A DNA stretch of 64,000 nt from Collinsella sp. Lineage in GTDB: Bacteria > Actinomycetota > Coriobacteriia > Coriobacteriales > Coriobacteriaceae. Within the stretch, counting starts at the first letter, position 1. The number at the start of each line of letters is the position of its first letter. The stretch is taken from positions 1 to 64,000 of the forward strand of contig JAGZQF010000011.1 in NCBI GenBank assembly GCA_018382295.1. The letters are read 5' to 3'. This document shows, piece after piece, positions 16,714 to 24,678 of the stretch. The notes beneath the pieces were generated by a model. That model saw nothing but the letters and a program-made list of their open reading frames with translations, did not search any database and was not told the DNA's origin. Made by a program: the position numbers and the translations under genes.

Positions 16714-18048
16714 CTATTCAGCAGTCTCCTCAAGCTCGGAAGTATCGAACTCAAAGTCATTACCGGGCAGGATGGCGTTGAGCACAATGCCCACCAGCGA
16801 GCCCACGGCAAGGCCCGAAAGCGAAATCGTCACGCCGCCCAGCTCCAGCACGATGGCACCGGCGGTACTGTAGGCAATGCCGAGCGAAAGCACGAGCACC
16901 AGAGCCGCAACCAGCACATTGCGGTTGTTCTGGAAATCGATCTGGTTTTCGATAAGGTTGCGAACGCCCACGGCACTGATCATGCCGTAGAGCACGAGCG
17001 ACACGCCGCCGATAACGCACGCCGGCATGGCGGCAATCACCGCAGCGAACTTGGGGCAGAACGAGAGGACAATGGCGCAGCACGCGGCAATGCGAATCAC
17101 GCGTGGGTCGAACACGCGCGTAAGCGCAAGCACGCCGGTGTTCTCGCCATACGTAGTGTTGGCGGGGGCGCCAAAGAGCGATGCCAAGATGGTCGCCAGG
17201 CCATCGCCGAGCAGGGTACGGTGCAGACCGGGATCGGCAATGTAATTGCGTTCGCAGGTAGAGCCAATGGCGGAGATATCGCCAATGTGCTCAATCATGG
17301 TTGCAAAGGCCAGCGGCATGATGGTGATGATGGCCGTCGTGGCAAGACCGCTATCGAACTGCGGGCCAAAGAGCGCAAACACGGTGTTGTCCCACACGAT
17401 GGGCAGACCGACCCAGGGGGCGGCTGCGACGCCAGAGAAGTCGACCTCGCCCAACGCGGCCGCAACGGCATAGCTCACCACAACGCCCAGCAAAATCGGC
17501 ACGATCTTGACCATGCCGCGGCCCCAGATGTTGCAGATGACGATCACGGCCACAGCGATAACGGCGACAAGCCAGTTGGTCTGGCAGTTGGCAATGGCAG
17601 AGCTCGCCAGGATCAGGCCGATGGAAATGACGATGGGACCGGTCACCACCGGCGGAAAGAAGCGCATGACACGCTTGGCGCCAAATGCGCGGAACAGCGC
17701 CGCCAGCACCGGATAGAGCAGGCCGGCGCAGGCAACGCCCAGGCAAGCGTAAGGCAAAAGCTCGGCCTCGCCGTTGGGTGCAATGGCGGCATAACCCACG
17801 ATAAAGGCAAACGACGAGCCCAGAAACGCGGGCACCTTACCGCGCGATAAAAAATGAAACAGCAGCGTGCCGATGCCGGCGAACAGAAGCGTCGCCGAAA
17901 CGGAAAGGCCGGTGAGCACGGGCACGAGCACCGTGGCTCCGAACATCGCAAACATATGTTGCAAACCCAACACAAACATGCGCGGGCGGCCGAGCGACGA
18001 TGCATCGTAGATGGCATCGGTGACGGCGGGCGTCGAGGATTGGGACAT
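16714..18048 (-). CDS. uraA: uracil permease (NCS2 family)
   Basis: A 444-aa membrane protein with about 12-14 helices. It has UraA-family features: GLQHMFAMFGATVLVP near the N terminus, PAFLGSSFAFI, the GLASILASLFG-like segment with PANTTYGENTGVLALTR, and EHIGDISAIGS. It imports uracil with protons. GAAAGGAC precedes the ATG. It stands alone, with terminators downstream; no PyrR-type attenuator was recognised upstream. Confidence 0.93.
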   Translation of the reverse strand: MSQSSTPAVTDAIYDASSLGRPRMFVLGLQHMFAMFGATVLVPVLTGLSVSATLLFAGIGTLLFHFLSRGKVPAFLGSSFAFIVGYAAIAPNGEAELLPYACLGVACAGLLYPVLAALFRAFGAKRVMRFFPPVVTGPIVISIGLILASSAIANCQTNWLVAVIAVAVIVICNIWGRGMVKIVPILLGVVVSYAVAAALGEVDFSGVAAAPWVGLPIVWDNTVFALFGPQFDSGLATTAIITIMPLAFATMIEHIGDISAIGSTCERNYIADPGLHRTLLGDGLATILASLFGAPANTTYGENTGVLALTRVFDPRVIRIAACCAIVLSFCPKFAAVIAAMPACVIGGVSLVLYGMISAVGVRNLIENQIDFQNNRNVLVAALVLVLSLGIAYSTAGAIVLELGGVTISLSGLAVGSLVGIVLNAILPGNDFEFDTSELEETAE

Positions 18049-18171
18049 GGAAGTCCTTTCATGATGGAAGGGCGATCAGGCATATCGGATAATCTGCCCG
18101 AACGATACGATCCGAACCATTGTACGTGATACGTCATGTCTCGCGCGCGCTGTCACCTGCAAACGGTAACG

Positions 18172-19305
18172 TTACTTCCAAACGCGCTCGGAAATGTGCT
18201 TGACCAGCGCGATCTTTGCCCACTGTTCGTCCTCGGTCAGTTTGTTGCCAATCTCACAGCTGGCAAAGCCGCACTGGGGCGACAGGTACAGGTTCTCGAG
18301 CGGCACATACTTTGCGGCCTCGTGGATACGTTCGACGATAACGTCCTCGTCCTCGAGCTCAGCGGCCTTGGTGGTCACCAGGCCCAGCACGACCTTCTTG
18401 CCGGGAGCAACATACTTGAGCGGCTCAAAGCCACCGGCGCGCGGCGTATCGAACTCAAGGTAGAACGCGTCGACATCCTCGTGCGCAAACAGGTACGGTG
18501 CAATGGGATCGTAACCACCCTCGAAGGCATACGTGGAGTGATAGTTGCCGCGGCACACGTGCGTGTTGATAACCAGATCGTCGGGCTTGCCCGCGATGGC
18601 AGCATTGTTGAGCGCCACGCCCAGCTCGCTCACCTTTTGCAGGTCAACCGGACTCATGCCGGTCTTGGACACAAAGTCGGTATCGCAATAGATGCCCCAG
18701 GTGCAGTCATCAAATTGGATGTTGCGGCAGCCCGCGGCATACAGGTCGGCAATCACGGTGCGGTATGCTGCGGCAATGGCATCGGCGAGCTCTTCGTCGG
18801 TCTTATAGACGGCACGCAGGCTCTCCTGCTGGCCATCACAGCGGTCGAGTGTGACTTCGGAGAACGTCTGGATCGGTGCCGGAATGGTCTGGCGCGCGAT
18901 CTGGCCCTCACCCTCGAGCGACTTGACAAATTTGAAGTGCTCGACGAACGGATGGTTCTCGCCGCTAATGGGACCGGTTACCGCGGCGGTGTCGGCGGTA
19001 GTCTCCTCATCGTGAAACATGTAGCCCGTGCGCGAGGCGCGGCGCTCAATGCCGTTGAGTCCCCACATAAAATCGAGGTGCCAGTAGCTGCGGCGAAACT
19101 CGCCATCGGTAATCACCTGCAGGCCGGCAGCCTTCTGCTTGGCCACTAAGTCGCGGATGGCCTCGTCCTCGACGGCCTTAAGGCCGGAAGCGTCGAGTTT
19201 ACCCGCGACATAGGCGGCACGGGCATCCTTTACAGCCTGCGGACGAAGAAAACTGCCGACGATATCGGCGCGAAACGGCGCGTTCGGTTGAATCGAAGTG
19301 CTCAT
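18172..19305 (-). CDS. MetE C-terminal-like methyltransferase (YxjG/YxjH-type)
   Basis: A 377-aa protein matching the catalytic half of cobalamin-independent methionine synthase. Probable zinc ligands are in the HVCRGNYHS and LSPQCGFASCEIGN segments, with FDDCTWGIYCD and DGEFRRSYWHLDF as conserved neighbours. Such stand-alone forms transfer methyl groups to homocysteine or related thiols; the donor is uncertain because the N-terminal folate-binding half is absent. The start at 19305 follows AAGGGAG. The gene lies behind a LysR gene, with an inverted repeat in the gap, so methionine-linked control is likely. Confidence 0.85.
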   Translation of the reverse strand: MSTSIQPNAPFRADIVGSFLRPQAVKDARAAYVAGKLDASGLKAVEDEAIRDLVAKQKAAGLQVITDGEFRRSYWHLDFMWGLNGIERRASRTGYMFHDEETTADTAAVTGPISGENHPFVEHFKFVKSLEGEGQIARQTIPAPIQTFSEVTLDRCDGQQESLRAVYKTDEELADAIAAAYRTVIADLYAAGCRNIQFDDCTWGIYCDTDFVSKTGMSPVDLQKVSELGVALNNAAIAGKPDDLVINTHVCRGNYHSTYAFEGGYDPIAPYLFAHEDVDAFYLEFDTPRAGGFEPLKYVAPGKKVVLGLVTTKAAELEDEDVIVERIHEAAKYVPLENLYLSPQCGFASCEIGNKLTEDEQWAKIALVKHISERVWK

Positions 19306-19345
19306 AGATATCTCCCTTTGCATCGGTTGCTTTACTGGGACAGAG

Positions 19346-19413
19346 TATGAGCGCTCATATGGTCATCGTAAAATATACGTTTATAACAGTTTGATATAGA
19401 TGATTCCTATATC
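19346..19413. promoter_or_regulatory. palindromes in the leader of the MetE-like gene
   Basis: TATGAGCGCTCATA (19346-19359) is a perfect palindrome 40 nt before the start. GATATAG-N7-CTATATC (19393-19399 and 19407-19413) is a perfect inverted repeat of the LysR-box kind. The neighbouring LysR protein is the obvious candidate to bind. Confidence 0.5.
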
Positions 19414-19460
19414 AGTCTGGACTGTCATAAAGAGATTTGAACCGTGCGGAGCACAGCAGC

Positions 19461-20357
19461 CTAGATATGCTGACGAATCGCGTCGATATAGGCCCGACCG
19501 TAGCGCGTGAGCGTCGTGTTCTTGCGCGTGATGATGCCAATCTCCATGTACTCGTCCACGTCGAGCGGAATCGAGATAATGCCGGGGCCGTTGAGCTCGT
19601 GGCTGATCACGCCCGAGCATACCGTGTAGCCGTTGAGGCCCATGGCCAAATTGAACAACGTCGCACGGTCGCGCACGCGGATATTTTTGCGACGCTCGAA
19701 CGTCGAGGTCAGCTCCTCGGAATAGTAAAACGAGTTGTAGCTGCCCTGCTCGTAGGACAGGAACGGGTAGTCTTCCAGATCCTCGAGCGTCACGCCGGAG
19801 CGGCCCGCCAGCGGATGGTCGGCGCAGACGAAGACATGCGGCGTGGCGCAGAAGAGCCCTTCGAACACGAGCTCGTTGGCGGCAAGCATGCGCTCGATGA
19901 CCTCGCGATTGTGCTCCGACAGATACAGGATGCCGAGTTCGCTTTTCATATGCGCGACATCCTCGATAATTTCGTGGGTCTGCTCCTCGCGCAGGGTAAA
20001 GTCGTAGCGCGCGGCATCGAACTCGCGGATCACATCGACAAACGCATTAACGGCAAAGGAATAATGCTGGCAGCTCACACTAAAGTGCGGCACCTGCTCG
20101 GACGTGCCTTTGTACTTGCCCTCGAGCAGGTCGGCCTGGTCGAGCACCTGGCGCGCGTAGCCCAAGAAGGTCTCGCCTTCCTCGGACACAATGACGCCCT
20201 TGTTGGTGCGCTCAAAGATATGCACACCCATCTCGTTTTCGAGATCGCGAATCGACGCGGTAATCGAGGGCTGCGACACAAAGAGCCGGCGCGAGGCCTC
20301 GGTGATGCTACCGCATTCGGCAACCTTAACAACATATCTGAGCTGCTGAAGCTTCAT
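19461..20357 (-). CDS. LysR-family regulator (CysB/MetR-like)
   Basis: A 298-aa regulator with N-terminal LysR HTH (LRYVVKVAECGSITEASRRLFVSQPSITASIRDLE) and an effector domain. I chose the ATG at 20357 with AGGGAGAAGG upstream; the open frame to 20564 runs into the HAD gene and is not used. It follows the HAD gene by 10 bp and is probably co-transcribed with it. It is likely the regulator of the methyltransferase downstream; this is inferred from position and the LysR-type box. Confidence 0.88.
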   Translation of the reverse strand: MKLQQLRYVVKVAECGSITEASRRLFVSQPSITASIRDLENEMGVHIFERTNKGVIVSEEGETFLGYARQVLDQADLLEGKYKGTSEQVPHFSVSCQHYSFAVNAFVDVIREFDAARYDFTLREEQTHEIIEDVAHMKSELGILYLSEHNREVIERMLAANELVFEGLFCATPHVFVCADHPLAGRSGVTLEDLEDYPFLSYEQGSYNSFYYSEELTSTFERRKNIRVRDRATLFNLAMGLNGYTVCSGVISHELNGPGIISIPLDVDEYMEIGIITRKNTTLTRYGRAYIDAIRQHI

Positions 20358-20367
20358 AGCCTTCTCC

Positions 20368-21276
20368 CTAGACGTTCGTGACGCCAAAACCTGCCGCGTC
20401 CATTTGACGCATAAACGACGGCATCTCCCCCGTCGCGGCGCAGGCGGCAATCTGATGCAGAGCACCGGCAACCGCATCATCTGCCGCAGCGCCAATATGC
20501 CAGCGTGCGGCAGCCGTGACGGCCTCGTTGGCATTGGCGACTGCAACGGAGTTAGGAACGGCATCGATCATGGGCAAATCGTTATCAGAATCGCCGAATA
20601 CGGCCACCTCGTCGGGCGTCAGGCCCAAAGCGCGCGCCAGCTCCAGCGCAGCGCAGCCCTTGTCCCAACCAGCCGGAAGGATGTCGAACAGGCGCACTCG
20701 GTTGTTGGGAAACACAAGCGAGAGTTCCGGCACCTCAGCGGCAACGCGCTCACGTAGCTCCGCGAGCTCCTCACGCGAACGGGCACTCCAGATATTCGCC
20801 TTAAACACCGACGCGTCATCGACGACGGGACGACATGGGGCCTCTTCGCCTTTGAGCCACGCGTTGCCGCCCGACTCCATGGCGCGACGAACGCGCTCGG
20901 GGTCACTCGTCACACAATGGGCATCGTTGCCCCAAAAGTCATCGCCCAGGCTGTAGACTTTTAGAAATGTATCGTCGGTCTCTTGCTCCAGATAGTCGGC
21001 CAAACGCATCAGAGCATCGTTGTCGATTGCGTGCGAGGCGACTACTTCGCCGTCAACAAACATCACCTGGCCGTTACAGAACGCACCGGTCGAATAACAC
21101 CCGGAACGGTTTTTGAACATCCAGCCCATCGCGGACGGCTGACGACCCGAAACCGGCCCAAAGTGCAAACCCGCCGCCTGCATGGCATGAATACCCTCAA
21201 TGGCGTAGTCGCTGGCGCCGTCATGCCCGGCTGGAATCAGTGTATCGTCCATATCGGTCAGCACAAGTTTGATCAT
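20368..21276 (-). CDS. HAD-family (Cof-type) phosphatase
   Basis: A 302-aa haloacid dehalogenase-like hydrolase. Motif I is DMDDTL (nucleophile Asp8), the motif II region is VSGRQPS, and motifs III/IV are the lysine before the hydrophobic helix and GDSDNDLPM. A large cap lies between them, as in Cof-type sugar-phosphate or cofactor phosphatases. The substrate is not predictable. GAGGGGA precedes the ATG. It is the first gene of a probable two-gene unit with the LysR gene. Confidence 0.88.
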   Translation of the reverse strand: MIKLVLTDMDDTLIPAGHDGASDYAIEGIHAMQAAGLHFGPVSGRQPSAMGWMFKNRSGCYSTGAFCNGQVMFVDGEVVASHAIDNDALMRLADYLEQETDDTFLKVYSLGDDFWGNDAHCVTSDPERVRRAMESGGNAWLKGEEAPCRPVVDDASVFKANIWSARSREELAELRERVAAEVPELSLVFPNNRVRLFDILPAGWDKGCAALELARALGLTPDEVAVFGDSDNDLPMIDAVPNSVAVANANEAVTAAARWHIGAAADDAVAGALHQIAACAATGEMPSFMRQMDAAGFGVTNV

Positions 21277-21316
21277 AGAGTCCCCTCGGTCATTCTTAAT
21301 CCCATCTATTGTACCG

Positions 21317-21418
21317 ACCTGCCAAAAAGGGACAGGTTTATTTCGGCAGGTTTCATCTGGGAAAACGCAAAGTCCCAGTTGTTACCTGACAAAATAAACC
21401 TGTCCCTTTTTGGCAGGT
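21317..21418. repeat. inverted pair of REP-like palindromes (AACCTGTCCCTTTTTGGCAGG type)
   Basis: Unit 1 (21317-21351) and unit 2 (21384-21418) are 35 nt each and near-complementary to each other. The 32-nt spacer holds its own CTGGGA/TCCCAG hairpin. Each unit has ACCTGCC/GGCAGGT ends and a GGGACAGGTTTATTT core. The pair sits between the HAD gene promoter and the TPP riboswitch. A related unit with compensating end changes is at 48869-48903. Confidence 0.65.
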
Positions 21419-21445
21419 GCGCTAGTATAGGGAACAACAGATTCG

Positions 21446-21537
21446 ATGCGGGAGTGCCGGCGGTGCAAACCACAAGGCTGAGAGGGCATGGGGCCCAATC
21501 CTTTGAACCTGTCAGTTAATGCTGGCGTAGGGAGCAT
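21446..21537 (+). promoter_or_regulatory. TPP (THI box) riboswitch
   Basis: The leader has the conserved thiamine-pyrophosphate aptamer elements: GGGAGTGCC, then GGCTGAGAGG, CCTTTGAACCTGT and CTGGCGTAGGGAG. The closing stem ATGC/GCAT pairs 21446-21449 with 21534-21537. An intrinsic terminator follows 13 nt later, so high TPP should stop transcription of thiM and the genes behind it. Confidence 0.95.
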
Positions 21538-21549
21538 GCCGCCTTTGCA

Positions 21550-21579
21550 GGGGCGCTGTCTATGCACAGCGCCCCTTTT
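21550..21579 (+). terminator. riboswitch-controlled terminator
   Basis: GGGGCGCTGT pairs with ACAGCGCCCC over a CTATGC loop and is followed by TTTT. It sits between the TPP aptamer and the thiM ribosome binding site. Confidence 0.92.
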
Positions 21580-21601
21580 CTATGCCAAGGAGGCATGTGC
21601 A

Positions 21602-22441
21602 GTGATTGATTCGGAACAGCTTAAGCAGCATATGGTCAAGGCCGTGGAGGAGATTCGCGCCACCAATCCAATGGCCGGCTCCATCACCAACACGGTGACG
21701 ATTGACTTTGTCGCCAACGCGCAGCTCGCCGTGGGCGGTTCGGCCGCCATGGTCTATCTGCCCGACGAGGGCGAGGCGCTCGTTGCCGGCGGCGGCGCCA
21801 TCTATCTCAACATGGGCACGCTCTTCCCCATCTACGAGCAGACGATTCCCCGCGCGGCCAAGGCGGCACACGACGCCGGCAAGCCCTGGGTGCTCGATCC
21901 GGTGGGCCTGGGCATCGGCAGCCTGCGCACCCAGCTGGTAAACGAGCTCAAGCAGTACAAGCCCGCCATCGTGCGCGGCAACGCCTCCGAGATCATCGCG
22001 CTCGCCGGCCTGTGGGGTCTTGAGGGCGAGGCGGCTGATCTGAGCCGCGTGCGCGGTGTCGATACCACCGACACGGTCGACGCCGCCCGCGATGCCGCCG
22101 TGGCGCTCGCCCGTTACACCGGCGGCGCCGTAGTGGTCTCGGGCGAAGTCGACCTAATCACCGACGGCACGACCGTGGCCAAGTCCCACGGCGGCAGCCC
22201 GCTCATGTCAAAGATCACCGGCTGCGGCTGTTCGCAGGGCGGCGTGCTGGCCGTGTACGCCTGCGTCACCGATCCGTTTACGGCAGCCGTCTGCGGCACC
22301 GCGGTCTACAACGTTGCCGGCACGCGTGCCGCCGCTGTCGCCGATGCCCCGGCAAGCTTTAAGGTGGCCTTTATCGACGAGCTCTACCGCGCGACCGCCC
22401 AAGACATCGCCAACAACCAGCTCGAGCTCGAGGAGGCATAA
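21602..22441 (+). CDS. thiM: hydroxyethylthiazole kinase
   Basis: ThiM phosphorylates 4-methyl-5-(2-hydroxyethyl)thiazole for thiamine salvage. The 279-aa protein has the family features NPMAGSITNTVTIDFVANAQLAVGGSAAM, VLDPVGLG, VRGNASEI, TDGTT and the anion-hole motif SKITGCGCSQGG. The start is the GTG at 21602, 8 nt after AAGGAGG; no in-frame ATG is better placed. It is the first gene under the TPP riboswitch, followed 3 bp later by the thiamine-binding protein gene. Confidence 0.95.
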   Translation: MIDSEQLKQHMVKAVEEIRATNPMAGSITNTVTIDFVANAQLAVGGSAAMVYLPDEGEALVAGGGAIYLNMGTLFPIYEQTIPRAAKAAHDAGKPWVLDPVGLGIGSLRTQLVNELKQYKPAIVRGNASEIIALAGLWGLEGEAADLSRVRGVDTTDTVDAARDAAVALARYTGGAVVVSGEVDLITDGTTVAKSHGGSPLMSKITGCGCSQGGVLAVYACVTDPFTAAVCGTAVYNVAGTRAAAVADAPASFKVAFIDELYRATAQDIANNQLELEEA

Positions 22442-22444
22442 GCC

Positions 22445-22786
22445 ATGTCCGAGCCCGCAACCAATACCGGCATGAACACGCTCGTCGCCGTGGCCATCGC
22501 CCCGTGCGGCACCGGCGATGAACTCTCCGCCGAGGTCGCCGAGGTCGTGCGCGTCATTCGCGAGAGCGGCCTTCCCAACCGCACCACCTCGATGTTCACC
22601 GAAATCGAGGGCGACTGGGACGAGGTCATGCAGGTCGTGCGCGACGCAACCTTTGTGTTGGCGAGCAAGGGCATCCGCACCGAAGTCGTGCTCAAGGCCG
22701 ATATTCGACCCGGATTTACCGACACCATGACCGGCAAACTCGAGCGCATGGAAGCACAGATCAAAAAGCAGGAGGAAGCACGATGA
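22445..22786 (+). CDS. MTH1187/YkoF-type thiamine-binding protein
   Basis: A 113-aa small alpha/beta protein of the MTH1187 (DUF77)/YkoF family, with the VAVAIAPCGTGDELSAEVAEVV strand-helix and a conserved GIRTEVVLKADIRPG segment. Members bind thiamine or its pyrimidine part. Lying between thiM and thiE with a GGAGG site and a 4-bp ATGA overlap into thiE, it probably carries or presents the HMP or thiamine ligand. The precise role is inferred. Confidence 0.85.
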   Translation: MSEPATNTGMNTLVAVAIAPCGTGDELSAEVAEVVRVIRESGLPNRTTSMFTEIEGDWDEVMQVVRDATFVLASKGIRTEVVLKADIRPGFTDTMTGKLERMEAQIKKQEEAR

Positions 22787-23478
22787 GCATCCGCGACAAC
22801 CTTGATATCTCGGCCTATCTCGTACTCGGCCCCGAAAACACGCTGGGACGTCCCGTGGGCGATGTGGTGGCCCAGGCGCTCGATGCCGGCTTTACCTGCA
22901 TCCAGGTGCGCTCCAAGGTGGCAAGCGCCCGCGAGATCATCGCACTGACCGGCGACGCCGCGCAGGCAATCGCACAGGCCGGCAAGACCGGTCAGGTCGC
23001 CCTGTTAATCGACGACCGCCTGGACTGCGTACTCGCCGCGCGCGAGCAGGGTATTGCTGTCGATGGCGTGCACGTGGGCCAGAGCGATATTCCCGTCGAG
23101 GTCTGCCGCAAACTTTTGGGCCCCGATGCCATCGTGGGCCTTTCGGCCCGCTGCGAGGAGATGCTCGAATACGTCAAGACCGCCGACATGAGTCTGGTCG
23201 ACTACCTGGGCATCGGCCCGCTCCACGAGACCGAGACCAAGCGCGATTGCGGACGCGCGGCCGACGGCTCCATCATCACCAAAAGCTTTGAGGACCTGGC
23301 CGCACTCCACGCGGCAAGCCCCGTGCCCATCGTGGTGGGCGGCGGCGTCAAGACGGCCGACCTGCCGCAGCTCAAGGCCACCGGCGTCGACGGCTTCTTT
23401 GTGGTGAGCGCGGTCTGCAGTGCCGACGACCCCCACGCCGCAGCCAAGGAGCTCGTCGACACCTGGCAGCAGGCATAG
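22783..23478 (+). CDS. thiE: thiamine-phosphate synthase
   Basis: ThiE joins HMP pyrophosphate and thiazole phosphate to thiamine monophosphate. The 231-aa TIM-barrel has the family signature blocks CIQVRSK, LLIDDRLDCVLAA, DGVHVGQSDIPVE, GLSARCEEM, YLGIGPLHET and VVGGGVKTADLPQLKATGVDGFFVVSAVC. Its start overlaps the preceding stop by 4 bp, so translation is coupled. The operon lacks thiD, so HMP-PP must come from elsewhere in the genome. Confidence 0.95.
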   Translation: MSIRDNLDISAYLVLGPENTLGRPVGDVVAQALDAGFTCIQVRSKVASAREIIALTGDAAQAIAQAGKTGQVALLIDDRLDCVLAAREQGIAVDGVHVGQSDIPVEVCRKLLGPDAIVGLSARCEEMLEYVKTADMSLVDYLGIGPLHETETKRDCGRAADGSIITKSFEDLAALHAASPVPIVVGGGVKTADLPQLKATGVDGFFVVSAVCSADDPHAAAKELVDTWQQA

Positions 23479-23521
23479 GCATAAGCCGAGCAGCTGATCC
23501 ACAGTCTCATATCTTCTAGAG

Positions 23522-23569
23522 CGGAAAGCGCATCCCAGTTTGGACCTCCATTCCGGGATGCGCTTTCCG
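23522..23569. terminator. 15-bp hairpin between thiE and the patatin gene
   Basis: CGGAAAGCGCATCCC and GGGATGCGCTTTCCG are perfectly complementary around an 18-nt loop. It lies between convergent genes and probably acts as a bidirectional terminator, although T-runs are absent. Confidence 0.65.
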
Positions 23570-23579
23570 TATGCAACCC

Positions 23580-24449
23580 CTACCCCGCTAGGTAGGCCTC
23601 CAACGCCGGCAAAGTCGCCTCCGCATCGCGGCGACCGACCTGGTAGATGCGCTCGAGCTCATCCGGTTCGCGGCACAGCGACGGCACCTTCACCGATTCG
23701 CTCGGCCGCACCACAAAGACCTCGCCGGCAGACTCGCGACGTGCCAGGTCATCGAGCGTGGCATTGTAGACCTCATGCCGATGCTCAAGCGCTGCGACAA
23801 ACTCTGGGTAGTGACGGAACACGCGCCGCAGCATGGGCATCACGCTGTTGGGCTGCTTCACAAAGCCCGCCGGCTGCGTGAGCACCACGATATTGCGGTC
23901 ATACCCCTGCGCAAACAGCCATGCGCTGGGAATAGAATCAGCCACGCCACCATCCAGATACTTATGCCCGTCAATAGCAACGGGACGCGTCGCCACGGGA
24001 ATAGCAGACGACGCCCGGATCCACTCGATATCCCGCTCGTCGCCATAAGGCAGGTCATGGTAGACGGCCTTGCCCGTCTCGATATCGGTACACACGCACG
24101 TAAACCGCGTGGAGCAGGCACGATATGTCTCCAAATCGATGGGATCGCGCTCGATGGGCACCTCGTGATAGGCAAAATCGGCATTGAACATATCGCCGGT
24201 CCGCAGCCAGCTTGCTACACCCGCATAGCGCTTGTCGGCACAATAGGCCTTGTTATAGCGAATGGCGCGGCCGATCTGGCGCGATTTACAATTGTAGCCA
24301 AACGCCGCGCCCGCCGAGACACCCACCATATGGTCGCAGGTCAAACCGTGCTCCATCCAAACGTCGAGCACGCCCGCCGTATACATACCGCGGTAGCCGC
24401 CTCCCTCGAGCGCAAGCCCCACCGTGCGCGTCATATTTGGCTGTGTCAT
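23580..24449 (-). CDS. patatin-like phospholipase
   Basis: A 289-aa acyl hydrolase with the patatin Ser-Asp dyad: oxyanion loop EGGGYRGMY (residues 15-23), nucleophile Ser45 in GVSAG and Asp166 in LDGGVADS. The rest resembles bacterial YlbK/YchK-like patatins with an extra C-terminal part. It probably hydrolyses phospholipid or acyl esters; the substrate is unknown. No signal peptide is visible. GGAGATGG precedes the ATG. Confidence 0.9.
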   Translation of the reverse strand: MTQPNMTRTVGLALEGGGYRGMYTAGVLDVWMEHGLTCDHMVGVSAGAAFGYNCKSRQIGRAIRYNKAYCADKRYAGVASWLRTGDMFNADFAYHEVPIERDPIDLETYRACSTRFTCVCTDIETGKAVYHDLPYGDERDIEWIRASSAIPVATRPVAIDGHKYLDGGVADSIPSAWLFAQGYDRNIVVLTQPAGFVKQPNSVMPMLRRVFRHYPEFVAALEHRHEVYNATLDDLARRESAGEVFVVRPSESVKVPSLCREPDELERIYQVGRRDAEATLPALEAYLAG

Positions 24450-24678
24450 GCGACCATCTCCGTCCCCGCAAATTTAAACGGAACAAGTATACCCGTCAAC
24501 ATATACCGCCCCAGTCGCATTTTTCATGCGCACCCAGGCGTTGCCGTTTGGGGAATAAAAAACGCCTCGCGGCGTTGCCATCCCCTTGCGCGCCTATAAG
24601 ATGTTTATACTATTCAGTACTTTTCGATAACAAACAGCAAGCTGACAAATAAGCTCAGCAATGCAACGAGGCGGGGGC

